The notes below the pieces were generated by a model, which was not told where the DNA came from, made no database searches, and was given only the letters and a program-made list of their open reading frames with translations. From the NCBI GenBank assembly GCA_020353535.1, contig CP070696.1, forward strand, positions 1,349,409-1,413,408: a stretch of 64,000 nt of DNA, given 5' to 3'. Below, piece after piece: positions 16,794 to 25,882 of this stretch (positions within the stretch are counted from its first letter, which is position 1; each line of letters opens with the position of its first letter). Both the position numbers and the translations under genes were made by a program. Source of the stretch: Spirochaetaceae bacterium. Lineage in GTDB: Bacteria; Spirochaetota; Spirochaetia; SZUA-6; DRHE01.

Positions 16794-19373
16794 ATGAGAT
16801 TCGACAAATTTACAATAAAAGCCCAGGAAGCGGTGCAAGCCGCGGAATCCCTGGCCCATCGCTACAATCACTCCAGTCTGGATACCGATCACCTGCTTCT
16901 GGCCCTCATGGAGCAGCGAGACGGTGTGATCCCGCCGCTGTTTACCGCTTTGGGCGTGCAGGGCGGAGGCTTGCGTTCAGACTTGGAGAAGCAGCTAGGC
17001 GGAAAACCGAAGGTCTATGGGGACAGTTCGCAGACCCATCTTTCCCCTCAGGCTAATAAGGTGCTCCATAACGCCGAAATGGAGGCCAGCAACCTCAAGG
17101 ATGAGTATATCTCCACGGAACATCTGCTGCTGGCTCTTCTGGACATTCAAAGTGACACCCGAGAGCTTCTGAAAAATCATGGCGTGCAGAAGTCCGAAGT
17201 CCTTGCCGCCCTGCGGCGGATCCGAGGAAATCAGCGAGTCACCGATCAGTCACCGGAGGACAAGTATCAGGTGCTGGACCGCTACTGCAGGGATCTTACC
17301 GATCTGGCGCGGAAAGAGAAGATCGATCCGGTGATCGGACGGGACGAGGAGATCCGCAGAATCATGCAGGTACTTTCCCGCCGGACAAAGAACAATCCGG
17401 TCCTGATCGGCGATCCGGGAGTGGGTAAAACGGCGATCGTGGAAGGTCTGGCCCGAAGAATCGTGTCCGGGGATGTTCCCGATTCCCTGAAGAGCAAACG
17501 GGTGCTGGCACTGGATCTGGGCGCCCTTCTGGCGGGAGCCAAGTTTCGGGGAGAGTTCGAGGAAAGACTCAAGGCGGTGATCAAGGAGATCATCGAGGCC
17601 GAGGGAGAGATCTTTCTATTCATCGACGAGCTCCATACCCTGGTAGGCGCGGGAGCAGCCGAGGGAGCGGTGGATGCCTCCAACCTGCTCAAGCCGGCAC
17701 TGGCCCGGGGAGAGCTGCGGGCCATCGGCGCCACTACCCTCGATGAGTACCGCAAACACATCGAAAAGGACGCTGCCCTGGAACGCCGTTTCCAGCCGAT
17801 ATATACCTCGGAACCGAGCGTGGAGGATACCATCGCTATCCTGCGGGGACTCAAAGAGCGCTACGAAGTTCACCACGGTGTTCGCATCAAGGATGAGGCC
17901 ATCATCGCAGCGGCCATTCTGTCGGATCGCTACATCACCAGCCGCTTTCTGCCCGATAAAGCCATCGACCTGGTCGACGAGGCAGCCAGCCGGCTCAAGA
18001 TGGAAATCGAGAGCCAGCCTACAGAGCTGGATCAGATAGAGCGGCGCATTCTCCAGCTCAACATCGAGAAACAGGCCCTGGCCAAAGAAACGGATTCCGC
18101 GTCCAAGGAAAAACTCCAGGAGATCGACAGGGAGTTGGGGGAACTGAAAGGCAAGCGGGATGCCATGCAGCTTCAGTGGCAGAACGAAAAGCAGATCATC
18201 GAACAGATTAGAGCCTTGAAGCAGAAACTGGAGGAACTGAACATAGAGGAAACCCGCTACGAGCGGGAGGGAAACCTTACCAAAGCGGCGGAGGTGAAGC
18301 ACGGTTTGGTTCCGGAAACCGAGAAAAAACTTGCCGAAAAAACAAAAGAATTGGAAAGTTCTCAGGGCGAAGCCAGGCTTCTGCGGGAGGAGGTTTCTGA
18401 AGAGGACATCGCCCGTATCGTCAGCCACTGGACCGGTATTCCCGTTTCCAAGATGCTCAGCTCCGAGAAAGCCAAGCTCCTCAAATTAGAGGAGATCCTC
18501 TCCCGCAGGGTGGTGGGCCAGGAAGCGGCGATTACTGCGGTGTCTGATGCCATTCGGCGCAACAAATCGGGCCTCTCCGATATCAACCGTCCTCTGGGAA
18601 CCTTCATCTTCCTAGGTCCCACCGGAGTCGGCAAGACCGAGCTGGCCAAAACCCTGGCGGAGTTTCTCTTCAACGACGAGAAAGCCCTGACCCGCATCGA
18701 CATGAGTGAATACATGGAGAAGTTCGCGGTCAGCCGCCTGATCGGCGCTCCGCCGGGCTATGTAGGCTATGAAGAAGGAGGCCAGCTGACCGAGGCGGTG
18801 CGGCGCCGACCTTACTCGGTGATTCTCTTCGATGAGATCGAGAAGGCCCATCCGGATGTATTCAACGTGCTGCTGCAGCTGCTGGACGAGGGCCGGCTGA
18901 CCGACAGCCAGGGACACATCGTAGATTTCAAGAACGCCATCATCATCATGACCTCGAACCTGGGCAGTCAGTTGATCCACCAGACCGAGAAGATCGAGGA
19001 AATCAGGGATCAGATCATGGACCTGATGAAGGCCACTTTCAAACCGGAGTTCCTCAACAGAGTGGATGAGATCATCACCTTCAACCGCTTGGGCAAAGAG
19101 GAGATTCTCAAAATCGTGGATATCCAAATGGCTATTCTATCCAGGCGTCTGGAGGAGCAGGATGTTACGATCAAGGTCAGCGACAAGGCCAAGGCCTACG
19201 TGGCCGAGGTCGGTTTCGATCCCCTGTATGGTGCACGCCCGCTCAAGCGCACGCTCCAGAACCTGATTCAAAATCCGCTGGCCAAGAACATCATCGCCGG
19301 TGAGATTCGAGGGGGCGACACTGTCGTGGTCGATGCTGCTAAAGAGGGTCTTCAGTTCCGCAAGCAGAAGTAA
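16794..19373 (+). CDS. clpB: ATP-dependent disaggregase ClpB
   Basis: Hsp100 AAA+ chaperone that works with DnaK to pull proteins out of aggregates. 859 residues from the [11 protein letters not shown] start, which matches ClpB N-termini; the frame is open 40 codons further upstream, but that part is unlike the family. N-terminal Clp repeat domain (1-145); first AAA+ domain with Walker A GDPGVGKT (206-213) and Walker B FIDELHTL; middle coiled-coil domain (about 400-520); second AAA+ domain with [12 protein letters not shown] and IRMNMLGSY-equivalent sequence [15 protein letters not shown]2 small domain. Followed 50 bp later by a CULT-domain gene with its own promoter-like box. Confidence 0.97.
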   Translation: MRFDKFTIKAQEAVQAAESLAHRYNHSSLDTDHLLLALMEQRDGVIPPLFTALGVQGGGLRSDLEKQLGGKPKVYGDSSQTHLSPQANKVLHNAEMEASNLKDEYISTEHLLLALLDIQSDTRELLKNHGVQKSEVLAALRRIRGNQRVTDQSPEDKYQVLDRYCRDLTDLARKEKIDPVIGRDEEIRRIMQVLSRRTKNNPVLIGDPGVGKTAIVEGLARRIVSGDVPDSLKSKRVLALDLGALLAGAKFRGEFEERLKAVIKEIIEAEGEIFLFIDELHTLVGAGAAEGAVDASNLLKPALARGELRAIGATTLDEYRKHIEKDAALERRFQPIYTSEPSVEDTIAILRGLKERYEVHHGVRIKDEAIIAAAILSDRYITSRFLPDKAIDLVDEAASRLKMEIESQPTELDQIERRILQLNIEKQALAKETDSASKEKLQEIDRELGELKGKRDAMQLQWQNEKQIIEQIRALKQKLEELNIEETRYEREGNLTKAAEVKHGLVPETEKKLAEKTKELESSQGEARLLREEVSEEDIARIVSHWTGIPVSKMLSSEKAKLLKLEEILSRRVVGQEAAITAVSDAIRRNKSGLSDINRPLGTFIFLGPTGVGKTELAKTLAEFLFNDEKALTRIDMSEYMEKFAVSRLIGAPPGYVGYEEGGQLTEAVRRRPYSVILFDEIEKAHPDVFNVLLQLLDEGRLTDSQGHIVDFKNAIIIMTSNLGSQLIHQTEKIEEIRDQIMDLMKATFKPEFLNRVDEIITFNRLGKEEILKIVDIQMAILSRRLEEQDVTIKVSDKAKAYVAEVGFDPLYGARPLKRTLQNLIQNPLAKNIIAGEIRGGDTVVVDAAKEGLQFRKQK

Positions 19374-19387
19374 AGGGAACAATCGTC

Positions 19388-19416
19388 TTCCAGCAAAGGC
19401 CGCCTGGATGTATACT
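19388..19416 (+). promoter_or_regulatory. Predicted promoter of the CULT-domain gene
   Basis: TTCCAG (19388-19393, a weak -35), 17 nt, TATACT (19411-19416), then 7 nt to the ATG at 19424. It would let the gene be expressed apart from clpB, again without a leader. Read-through from clpB is equally possible. Confidence 0.35.
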
Positions 19417-19423
19417 AAAGAGC

Positions 19424-19846
19424 ATGATCCGGGCTTACCGCCAGGAAGAACAGGAGCCGGAGGGCGAAGCCTGGCTGGAGGAAATCCTTCACAGTCAACA
19501 GATGGAGGAGGAGGAAGAGGAGGAGAATCTCTACTGCTTCATCTGCGGCCAGATCATCACTCAAAGCCGCCAGCGCATACCCGTGCACGGAGCGCATCAG
19601 CACACCTTCACCAATCCCGGCGGGTATCGCTTCGAGATCGGCTGTTTTCGGGCGGCCCCGGGCTGCGAGCAGGCCGGGGAGTTTACGGATTTCTACTCCT
19701 GGTTCGACGGCTACGCCTGGCGTTACGCCATGTGCAGCAGCTGCCGAGTCCATTTGGGCTGGGTCTATAAGGGCGAAGATTCGTTCTTCGGTCTTGTTTT
19801 AGACCGCCTCCTGCGTTCCAAAGAGTCCTTTCCCTCCGACTCGTGA
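19424..19846 (+). CDS. CULT-domain (cereblon-type) protein
   Basis: 140-residue protein that is almost entirely a CULT domain, the fold that binds thalidomide-type imides in eukaryotic cereblon and is known as stand-alone bacterial proteins. Zinc ligands C38/C41 (YCFIC) and C104/C107 (MCSSC) are present. The three Trp residues of the ligand cage, W93, W99 and W113, have the spacing 6 and 14 found in cereblon. Typical core: HGAHQHTFTNPGGYRFEIGC and SWFDGYAWRYAMC, HLGWVY. Residues 6-35 are an acidic tail with seven consecutive Glu. No Lon-like N-terminal domain. Natural bacterial ligand and role unknown; the position directly after clpB hints at protein quality control (inference). Confidence 0.9.
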   Translation: MIRAYRQEEQEPEGEAWLEEILHSQQMEEEEEEENLYCFICGQIITQSRQRIPVHGAHQHTFTNPGGYRFEIGCFRAAPGCEQAGEFTDFYSWFDGYAWRYAMCSSCRVHLGWVYKGEDSFFGLVLDRLLRSKESFPSDS

Positions 19847-19882
19847 AGCTCTAAAATACCCTCGAGGTTTCGAGTGCGTTTA

Positions 19883-21421
19883 TCAAGTTCGCTGCCTGCT
19901 CCGGCGTTCCTCTTCCCTGCGCTTGCGCCGTTCCAGAGCTTTTTTCTGGATGAACAGGGACCAGACAATGAAAAACACGGTGAGAATCACGAACAGCAGG
20001 GAGATCGGCCGGCTGAATATGGGCAGCACCGACCCATCACTGAGGATCAGTGCTTGTATGAGGGAGGTCTCCAGCAGACCGCCCAGTATGTAGCCCATCA
20101 TCAGAGGTGCGACGGGGAAATTGAACTTTTTCATGATGTATCCCAACACTCCGAAGAAGATCATCACGTACACATCGAAGATGTTGCTATTCACCGTGTA
20201 GGAGCCGGCCGCACAGATGATGATCACCACAGGGAACAGCACCGCCCGGCTGACGGAGAGCAGTTTGGTGAACAGGCGCAGGCCCAACGAAGCGATGAAG
20301 AAGTGCAGAATGTTGGCCACGATCAAACCGATGAACACGGCGTAAATGATGTCCCCGGATTTAACAAACAGATCCGGCCCGGGTATCAGCCCGTGTACCA
20401 GAAACACCCCCAGCATGATGGCGGTGATGGCATCACCGGGAATTCCAAGAGTCAGCAGGGGGATCAATGCACCGCCGGTGACGGCGTTGTTTCCCGTTTC
20501 GGCGGCGAACACCCCCTCCAGACTGCCCTTGCCGTACTCCTCCGGTCGTTTCGAGGCGTTTTTCGCCGCTCCGTAGGACACGAATGCGGATATGGCAGAG
20601 CCGCTTCCCGGGAGTGCGCCGACTCCGATTCCGATCAACGTCGAGCGGATGATGGTGGCGATGTTAGCTCTGAACTCCTTCCAGGTCACCCGGTTGTCTT
20701 CCGGATTCTCCGATACCGGAGCAATGACATCCTGTTTGCCGGCTGTGATCTTCTTTTCGATCTGTACGAAAAACTCGCTTACAGCGAATAATCCGATCAG
20801 GTGAGGCAGGAAGGGGATCCCGCCGATCAGATCGAAGATCCCGAGTGTGAATCGGGAAGAGCCGGAAATGGGATCCGAGCCGATGGTACGGAAGAAGATG
20901 CCAAACACAGCAGCGGCGATGCCTTTGAGCTTGTGTTCGCTGGAAACCACACCGATCGTACAAAGAGCAAAAACCACAAGGGAGAACTTCTCCGTAGGCC
21001 CGAATTTGAGGGCAACTCTGGCGATCTGGGCGGCGATGGATATCAGAACTACGTCGCTTATGAACTCCCCGATCACCGAACCGTAGATCGAGGCTCGCAA
21101 CGCCTTGCCCGCCTTTCCCTGCTTGGCCATTGGGTAGCCTTCCAGACAGGTGGCCGCGGCAGCTGGAGCCCCCGGAGTGTTGATCAGAATGGCGGATATC
21201 GAACCACCATAGGTGCCCCCCTTGTACACCCCCAGCAGCAGGCTGATGCCGGCAACCGGAGACATATAGAAGGTGATCGGCAGCAGAAGCGCCACGGTCA
21301 TGGGCACGTTCAGCCCCGGGATCGCGCCGATGGTGATGCCGATGAACAGACCCGCCGCTACGACCAGGAGATTTTGAAAGGTGAAAAACAGCTGGGCAGC
21401 AGGAAGCAGGTGCTCTAACAT
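19883..21421 (-). CDS. tctA: Tripartite tricarboxylate transporter, large permease TctA
   Basis: 512-residue integral membrane protein, usual TctA length. Family signatures: GITIGAIPGLNVPMTVALLLP near the N-terminus, YGGSISAILINTPGAPAAAAT, and in the second half IGIGVGALPGSGSAISAFVSYGAAK and NNAVTGGALIPLLTLGIPG. Start has GAGG 7 nt upstream. Last gene of tctC-tctB-tctA; transports an organic acid (citrate, tartrate, terephthalate or similar in known systems) using an ion gradient. Convergent with the CULT gene. Confidence 0.95.
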   Translation of the reverse strand: MLEHLLPAAQLFFTFQNLLVVAAGLFIGITIGAIPGLNVPMTVALLLPITFYMSPVAGISLLLGVYKGGTYGGSISAILINTPGAPAAAATCLEGYPMAKQGKAGKALRASIYGSVIGEFISDVVLISIAAQIARVALKFGPTEKFSLVVFALCTIGVVSSEHKLKGIAAAVFGIFFRTIGSDPISGSSRFTLGIFDLIGGIPFLPHLIGLFAVSEFFVQIEKKITAGKQDVIAPVSENPEDNRVTWKEFRANIATIIRSTLIGIGVGALPGSGSAISAFVSYGAAKNASKRPEEYGKGSLEGVFAAETGNNAVTGGALIPLLTLGIPGDAITAIMLGVFLVHGLIPGPDLFVKSGDIIYAVFIGLIVANILHFFIASLGLRLFTKLLSVSRAVLFPVVIIICAAGSYTVNSNIFDVYVMIFFGVLGYIMKKFNFPVAPLMMGYILGGLLETSLIQALILSDGSVLPIFSRPISLLFVILTVFFIVWSLFIQKKALERRKRREEERRSRQRT

Positions 21422-21462
21422 CTCATATCCTCAACTCACTTCATCCCGTTCAGTATGCTGCA

Positions 21463-21930
21463 TCAGTAGAGGACCCCATGGGGGAGGGGGATGCGGAACA
21501 GCAGCTCGAAAAACAGCCAGATCACGACCGGCACGGCGACCATGCTGATACTGATCTTAAGGACACTGCGAGAACCGAACAGGTAGGCATAGATCCCTAC
21601 GAACAGACCACTGGTTACGACAAATCCGAGTTTGGGAAACAGAATCGTGTAGACGATCAGCAGCACCATTGACAGTCCCACGCGAAACACTACCAGCCGG
21701 GACAAATCCGGAGGTGTATCTTGTCTTGTACTGAACAGTCCCTGAGCGATCAACCCGCCGCCCATGAGCATGATCAGTATCGCCAGTAGTGTAGGAAGAA
21801 AGGATGGAGACGTTTCCGTCTCCATCCCCGGTATGCTTTGAATTTGCGAAGGGATCAGGATGAGGATCAGCGCCCCCAGTCCGATCAGGACCGCCCCTTC
21901 GATTAGGCGCCGCAGGTAAGGCTGCCTCAC
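21463..21930 (-). CDS. tctB: Tripartite tricarboxylate transporter, small permease TctB
   Basis: 155-residue membrane protein with four predicted spans. I start it at GTG 21930, which overlaps the tctC stop as GTGA and yields VRQPYLRRLIEGAVLIGLG, a normal TctB beginning; an ATG at 21987 lies inside tctC. The PSFLPTLLAILIMLMGGGLI element is typical of TctB. Works with TctA as the membrane part of the importer. Confidence 0.88.
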   Translation of the reverse strand: MRQPYLRRLIEGAVLIGLGALILILIPSQIQSIPGMETETSPSFLPTLLAILIMLMGGGLIAQGLFSTRQDTPPDLSRLVVFRVGLSMVLLIVYTILFPKLGFVVTSGLFVGIYAYLFGSRSVLKISISMVAVPVVIWLFFELLFRIPLPHGVLY

Positions 21931-22892
21931 TGCGCCAGGCCCATCTTCTCCACAACCCCGCCGTAGCCCTCTTTGTCGTTTTTCCACACAGCGTAGAAAT
22001 CATCGCCGAACTTCGGATCGAGGCTCTCCCCAACACGGTTCATGACCGTGATGAAATCCTTGTCCTCAATTACCTGCTTGAATACGGTGCGCAGCTTCTG
22101 CAGGACCTCCGGCGGCAGGCCTTTGGGTGCCGCGATACCGGTGAAGGGGCTGGCCACCACATTGTAGCCGAGCTCCATAGCGGTAGGCGTATCAGGCAGG
22201 TTGCTGTCTCGCTTTTCGGCGAAGACCATCAGGGCGTTGAGGTTCTTGGCGTTGACGTGCGAGATGATCGTGGCCACGCTGGAGGTCATGGCGATATCCA
22301 CGTGTCCACCCAAGGCCGCTTCTACCGCTTCGGCATCGTTACCGACCGGCACGTGTTTGAACTCCAAGCCCGCCTTGTCCGCCCAGTTCAGGAAACCCAG
22401 CTGGGGTGCTTTCAAGGCCACGCAGGCGTAGGTGACCTCACCGGGATTGCTCTTGGCGTAGGTGATCAGTTCCCGGGCATTGCTAAAGGGCCGGTCCGGT
22501 TTGGAGGCTATGGCCATGGTACTGGAACCGATCTGCCCGATCGCGTCGAAATCCAACGTGTCGTATGGTGCCTGTTTGAATATGACCGGAAATACGTTGG
22601 TACCCGGGGTCATGGCAATGAGGGTGTAGCCGTCCGGATCGGCGTTGGCAACGAACTCCCCTCCGATCACGCTACCCCCGCCGGCTTTGTTCACGACCAC
22701 CACCGGTTGCCCCAGGTACTTGGGCGCCACACTGGCGAACATCCGGGCATTGATGTCCGTGCGCCCTCCGGCACCCCACGGTACGATCAGCTGGATCGGT
22801 TTGTTGGGATACTCCCCTTCCGGGGTTCCCTCTGCCAGCACAAAACCCGCGGCCGCCACGAGGATGAGAAGAATCAAGGACAAGCGCTTCAT
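21927..22892 (-). CDS. tctC: Tripartite tricarboxylate transporter binding protein TctC (Bug family)
   Basis: 321-residue periplasmic receptor. Signal peptide MKRLSLILLILVAAAGFVLA followed by EGTPEGEYPNKP. Bug-family features: IQLIVPWGAGGRTDINAR, the VVVNKAGGGSVIGGEFVA segment and the late GIAAPKGLPPEVLQKL motif. GGAGG lies 8 nt before the ATG. It is the first gene of the importer, following the enolase-superfamily gene by about 87 bp. Ligand unknown; Bug proteins mostly bind carboxylates. Confidence 0.94.
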   Translation of the reverse strand: MKRLSLILLILVAAAGFVLAEGTPEGEYPNKPIQLIVPWGAGGRTDINARMFASVAPKYLGQPVVVVNKAGGGSVIGGEFVANADPDGYTLIAMTPGTNVFPVIFKQAPYDTLDFDAIGQIGSSTMAIASKPDRPFSNARELITYAKSNPGEVTYACVALKAPQLGFLNWADKAGLEFKHVPVGNDAEAVEAALGGHVDIAMTSSVATIISHVNAKNLNALMVFAEKRDSNLPDTPTAMELGYNVVASPFTGIAAPKGLPPEVLQKLRTVFKQVIEDKDFITVMNRVGESLDPKFGDDFYAVWKNDKEGYGGVVEKMGLAQ

Positions 22893-22979
22893 CGCTTCCC
22901 TCCTTTGAAATAATAAATTTGGATTTTTTCTATCGTAGGGAATACGACCGGGTTTGTCAAATACGAATAGGGAATCGGA

Positions 22980-24293
22980 TCAAACCAGTGTTTCATAATT
23001 CCCGGCAGGGTGAAACACTCCACCGGCGCTGGAATAAAAATCCTCGTTCAGCCGAAACATCCCACCCTTGGCCTCCAGCCAGGAAGCCCCGGCGCAGGGA
23101 TGATCACCCATGAGGGTGGACCAATGCCTGAAGTTTTGCGCTCCATTGGACTCCAGGATTCCACAGGCCAGTCCGGGGAATGGAGGAAGATGGGCGGCGA
23201 CATTTCTGTTCCAGTCCAACAGCAAGGGTACGCAGGCCGAGTCGGCCACGAAACAGGGTATGCCCCCAGCCTGAGCTTCCGCCGCCATGAGCATCGACAT
23301 GCTCAGGGTTTTACCTGCCGGCTTCAAAGCGATTGCCCGGTAACCCAGCTCGATCTTCCGCCGCACGTCCTCGACACTGTGAAGAGATTCATCCGCGGCG
23401 ATGCGAAGCGGTAGATCATGCACATCGAACTCCCGATCATCGGGGAAGGGTTCCTCCAGAAGTACGACCTGTTCCAGAGCGCCCAACTTCTCCAGCCCCG
23501 TAATCAGAGCCAGCAGGGTCTCTCTATTCTCATAGCGCCCGTTGGCATCGAGGTAGTAGGCCAGCCGGCCGTTATCCGTCTGATCGGTTGCTCTGTCCTG
23601 CAGCAGCCTGTGGATTTGCTCGAGCCTGGCCAGATCCTTTTGCAGCATCTCGGACTGGCCGCCGGCCTGTCCGATCTTTATCTTCAATAGAAAGTGTCCC
23701 TCATCGACCAGATCGAGCAACTCCCTTTCGGGCAGATTGTAGGTGATCAAGGGCACCCGAACCACGGCTCTCTGTCTGGCCGCAAAAGCGTCGCGACAAT
23801 CCCGGGGGATCAACTCGAAAAAAGTTTCGATTCCCCGGGCGGCAGCGTAAAGCTTCCAGAGGGCCAGATCCAGAGACACGCTCGCGTTCAGGGAGAAGGT
23901 CGGCCGCAACTCTGTTCTGCCGCTCACACTGCAACCAAACTCGTGCAGCTCGGGGATGAGCGACTGGATCGCCGCGATCGGATCGGGAAACCGTTTTTCC
24001 TTCAGAACTCGGGCGGCCCGTTCTGCCATCAGACTCATCACCAGATTTCCCCCGGTTTCCGAATGTGCGGCGAACACGGCGGGATCCGACCAGAGCACCG
24101 CATTGCCCCCGATGGCGGTCTGTCGAGAGGCCGAGGGCTCCCCGCTCGGCTCTCCGGGATAGAGGGAAGTGATATTGAGCCACTTCTCGTTGAAGGATCC
24201 CCCCTTAAAGTGAAACGGTCTTACAAAGGGTTCACGCTGGATCGCAAATCCATAACTTTGGAATCGAATCCCACGGACACTGTCAACCGGCAT
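22980..24293 (-). CDS. Enolase-superfamily enzyme (mandelate racemase/muconate lactonizing type)
   Basis: 437 residues. The C-terminal barrel shows the acid-base KxK motif in HFLLKIKIGQAG, then metal ligands in YYLDANGRYENRE, VLLEEPFPDD and IAADESLHS, and the second catalytic Lys in RAIALKPAGKTLS, the order seen in muconate-lactonizing and dipeptide-epimerase groups. The N-terminal capping domain is longer than usual. It sits between tctC and a DUF3604 gene, so it likely acts on an acid sugar or similar acid imported by TctABC (inference). Confidence 0.85.
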   Translation of the reverse strand: MPVDSVRGIRFQSYGFAIQREPFVRPFHFKGGSFNEKWLNITSLYPGEPSGEPSASRQTAIGGNAVLWSDPAVFAAHSETGGNLVMSLMAERAARVLKEKRFPDPIAAIQSLIPELHEFGCSVSGRTELRPTFSLNASVSLDLALWKLYAAARGIETFFELIPRDCRDAFAARQRAVVRVPLITYNLPERELLDLVDEGHFLLKIKIGQAGGQSEMLQKDLARLEQIHRLLQDRATDQTDNGRLAYYLDANGRYENRETLLALITGLEKLGALEQVVLLEEPFPDDREFDVHDLPLRIAADESLHSVEDVRRKIELGYRAIALKPAGKTLSMSMLMAAEAQAGGIPCFVADSACVPLLLDWNRNVAAHLPPFPGLACGILESNGAQNFRHWSTLMGDHPCAGASWLEAKGGMFRLNEDFYSSAGGVFHPAGNYETLV

Positions 24294-24317
24294 GCTCTGC
24301 TCAACTCACCCGCTACT

Positions 24318-25820
24318 TCAGCCAATCCAGATCGGACTGGACCAGGCCCACTGGTTGTTGTGCTGCCTGACCCGTACCATATACATATCCCCTGCCTCCT
24401 GCCTGTCCCGGCCCTTGTCCTGCCAGTGGACCCGGCAGCTGTACTCTTCGGGAGCAACCAATCGGTGCAGAACGAAGCTCTCCGTCGTGAACACCCCGGT
24501 GAACTCCACGGCATTTTCCAAAATCAGATCGGCCACCGGTACGACGAAACGCTTCGCTGTCGGCTGGCTGAACTCTAAAATCAACTTTGCCGCCGGGTCC
24601 GCCTCCATTTCGATAACCACAGACTTGGTCGGATCTTCCAGGTAGGCCTGCTTGCGGGAGGTGAAGGACTTGAGGTGTAGTTCCCGATCGGAAAGAGGAG
24701 TCAGCCGATCACGAAGCTCCTCGTCGAACGGTCCGGATTGAAAGTGCTTCTCCGTACCTGTGAACGTACCCCCTTCTATGGCGATCTTAACCTCCCACTG
24801 ACAGATCCTCTCCATGGACAGGGCTGCCCAGGGTCCCCAGCCGTACTGAAAGCGACACTTGGCCCGCCCGGGGAGATTCAATGACGAACTGATCAGGTCC
24901 TCCGGAAAAAATCGCTGGACGGTTCTTCCGTTTCGAAGCAGCTCGATCATCTCCAGCGAATCCGCCCCCTCCACCGCAACCTCGAAACTCCGATCCCCAG
25001 CAAAGGGCAGCTCGCTTCCCATCGGCTGGCCGTTCAGGGTGACGGCCAGACCGATCCGGTCTCCGGTTACCGCTACGGTCCTGCGGGCTCTCAGCGCCTC
25101 GAAGAGACTGCCCGCACCTAGCTCCTCAGCCCAAACGCCGACCATTCCCTCTCCGTAGGCGCCGGGATAGCCGAAATGATCATCCGTGGAGGCTACAAAA
25201 CCGAAGCGACCGCCCCGGGCCAGTTGATACTCGACTGTCTGGGACACCGAGCGCCCGCCGTTGGAATGAAGGATCATCGGGTAGGGAGCGCGGTCGGACA
25301 TGGTGCAGCCGTGCTCGGAAAATATCTCCACCACCGGGCTGACGCTGGAATCGAAATGCTGCCAGTTGTATCCCCTCCAGCCGAGCTTGTAGCCGACATG
25401 GTGGGGAATAGCCAGGGCGCCCTTGTTCTTGGCAAACTCGAGCAACTTCCCGACCTGATCGGGGAGGAACAACTCCGGCTGGTCCTCCGAAAAAATGAGG
25501 CAGTAATCACCGAAAGTGCTGGAGTGCCATTCGTATCCGAGCAAGGATACGAAGTCCGCACTGTTCGCCTCAGCTATCAGCTTTCGTGTCTTGGGCCAGT
25601 GCTTGGAATGGGCTTCGAAACCTTTTACCCAGTGCATGTGCCGGTCTCCCGGCATCAGCGGCATGTCGTGCCAGGAGGCATGCCCCGTGAAGGCGAAAAA
25701 ATCAAGATGCTCCCGGGCGATGTCGATCGATCGTTCCAGGGAACCTTTTGCATATCCAACGGCGTTGTGATTATGCAGGTCTCCCCAGAAGAGCCTGTAC
25801 TTCTTGTTCATCGATAGCAT
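24318..25820 (-). CDS. DUF3604 / PHP-domain metal-dependent protein
   Basis: 500 residues. The N-terminal PHP metal-binding signature is clear: LFWGDLHNHN, HLDFFAFTGHASWHD, and later GYEWHSSTFGDY, ALAIPHHVGYKLG and VASTDDHFGYPG, all typical of DUF3604 proteins. The C-terminal 200 residues form beta-rich modules. ATG at 25820 has GGAGGG 8 nt upstream; a second ATG at 25811 is possible. No signal peptide. DUF3604 proteins often accompany sulfatases and organic-acid transport genes, as here; their reaction is not established. Confidence 0.85.
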   Translation of the reverse strand: MLSMNKKYRLFWGDLHNHNAVGYAKGSLERSIDIAREHLDFFAFTGHASWHDMPLMPGDRHMHWVKGFEAHSKHWPKTRKLIAEANSADFVSLLGYEWHSSTFGDYCLIFSEDQPELFLPDQVGKLLEFAKNKGALAIPHHVGYKLGWRGYNWQHFDSSVSPVVEIFSEHGCTMSDRAPYPMILHSNGGRSVSQTVEYQLARGGRFGFVASTDDHFGYPGAYGEGMVGVWAEELGAGSLFEALRARRTVAVTGDRIGLAVTLNGQPMGSELPFAGDRSFEVAVEGADSLEMIELLRNGRTVQRFFPEDLISSSLNLPGRAKCRFQYGWGPWAALSMERICQWEVKIAIEGGTFTGTEKHFQSGPFDEELRDRLTPLSDRELHLKSFTSRKQAYLEDPTKSVVIEMEADPAAKLILEFSQPTAKRFVVPVADLILENAVEFTGVFTTESFVLHRLVAPEEYSCRVHWQDKGRDRQEAGDMYMVRVRQHNNQWAWSSPIWIG

Positions 25821-25882
25821 TCGACTTCCCTCCTTTCACGCACCTGCGCTGCGTTTTGTTAAGGTAATGAATTCAAGGGTTC

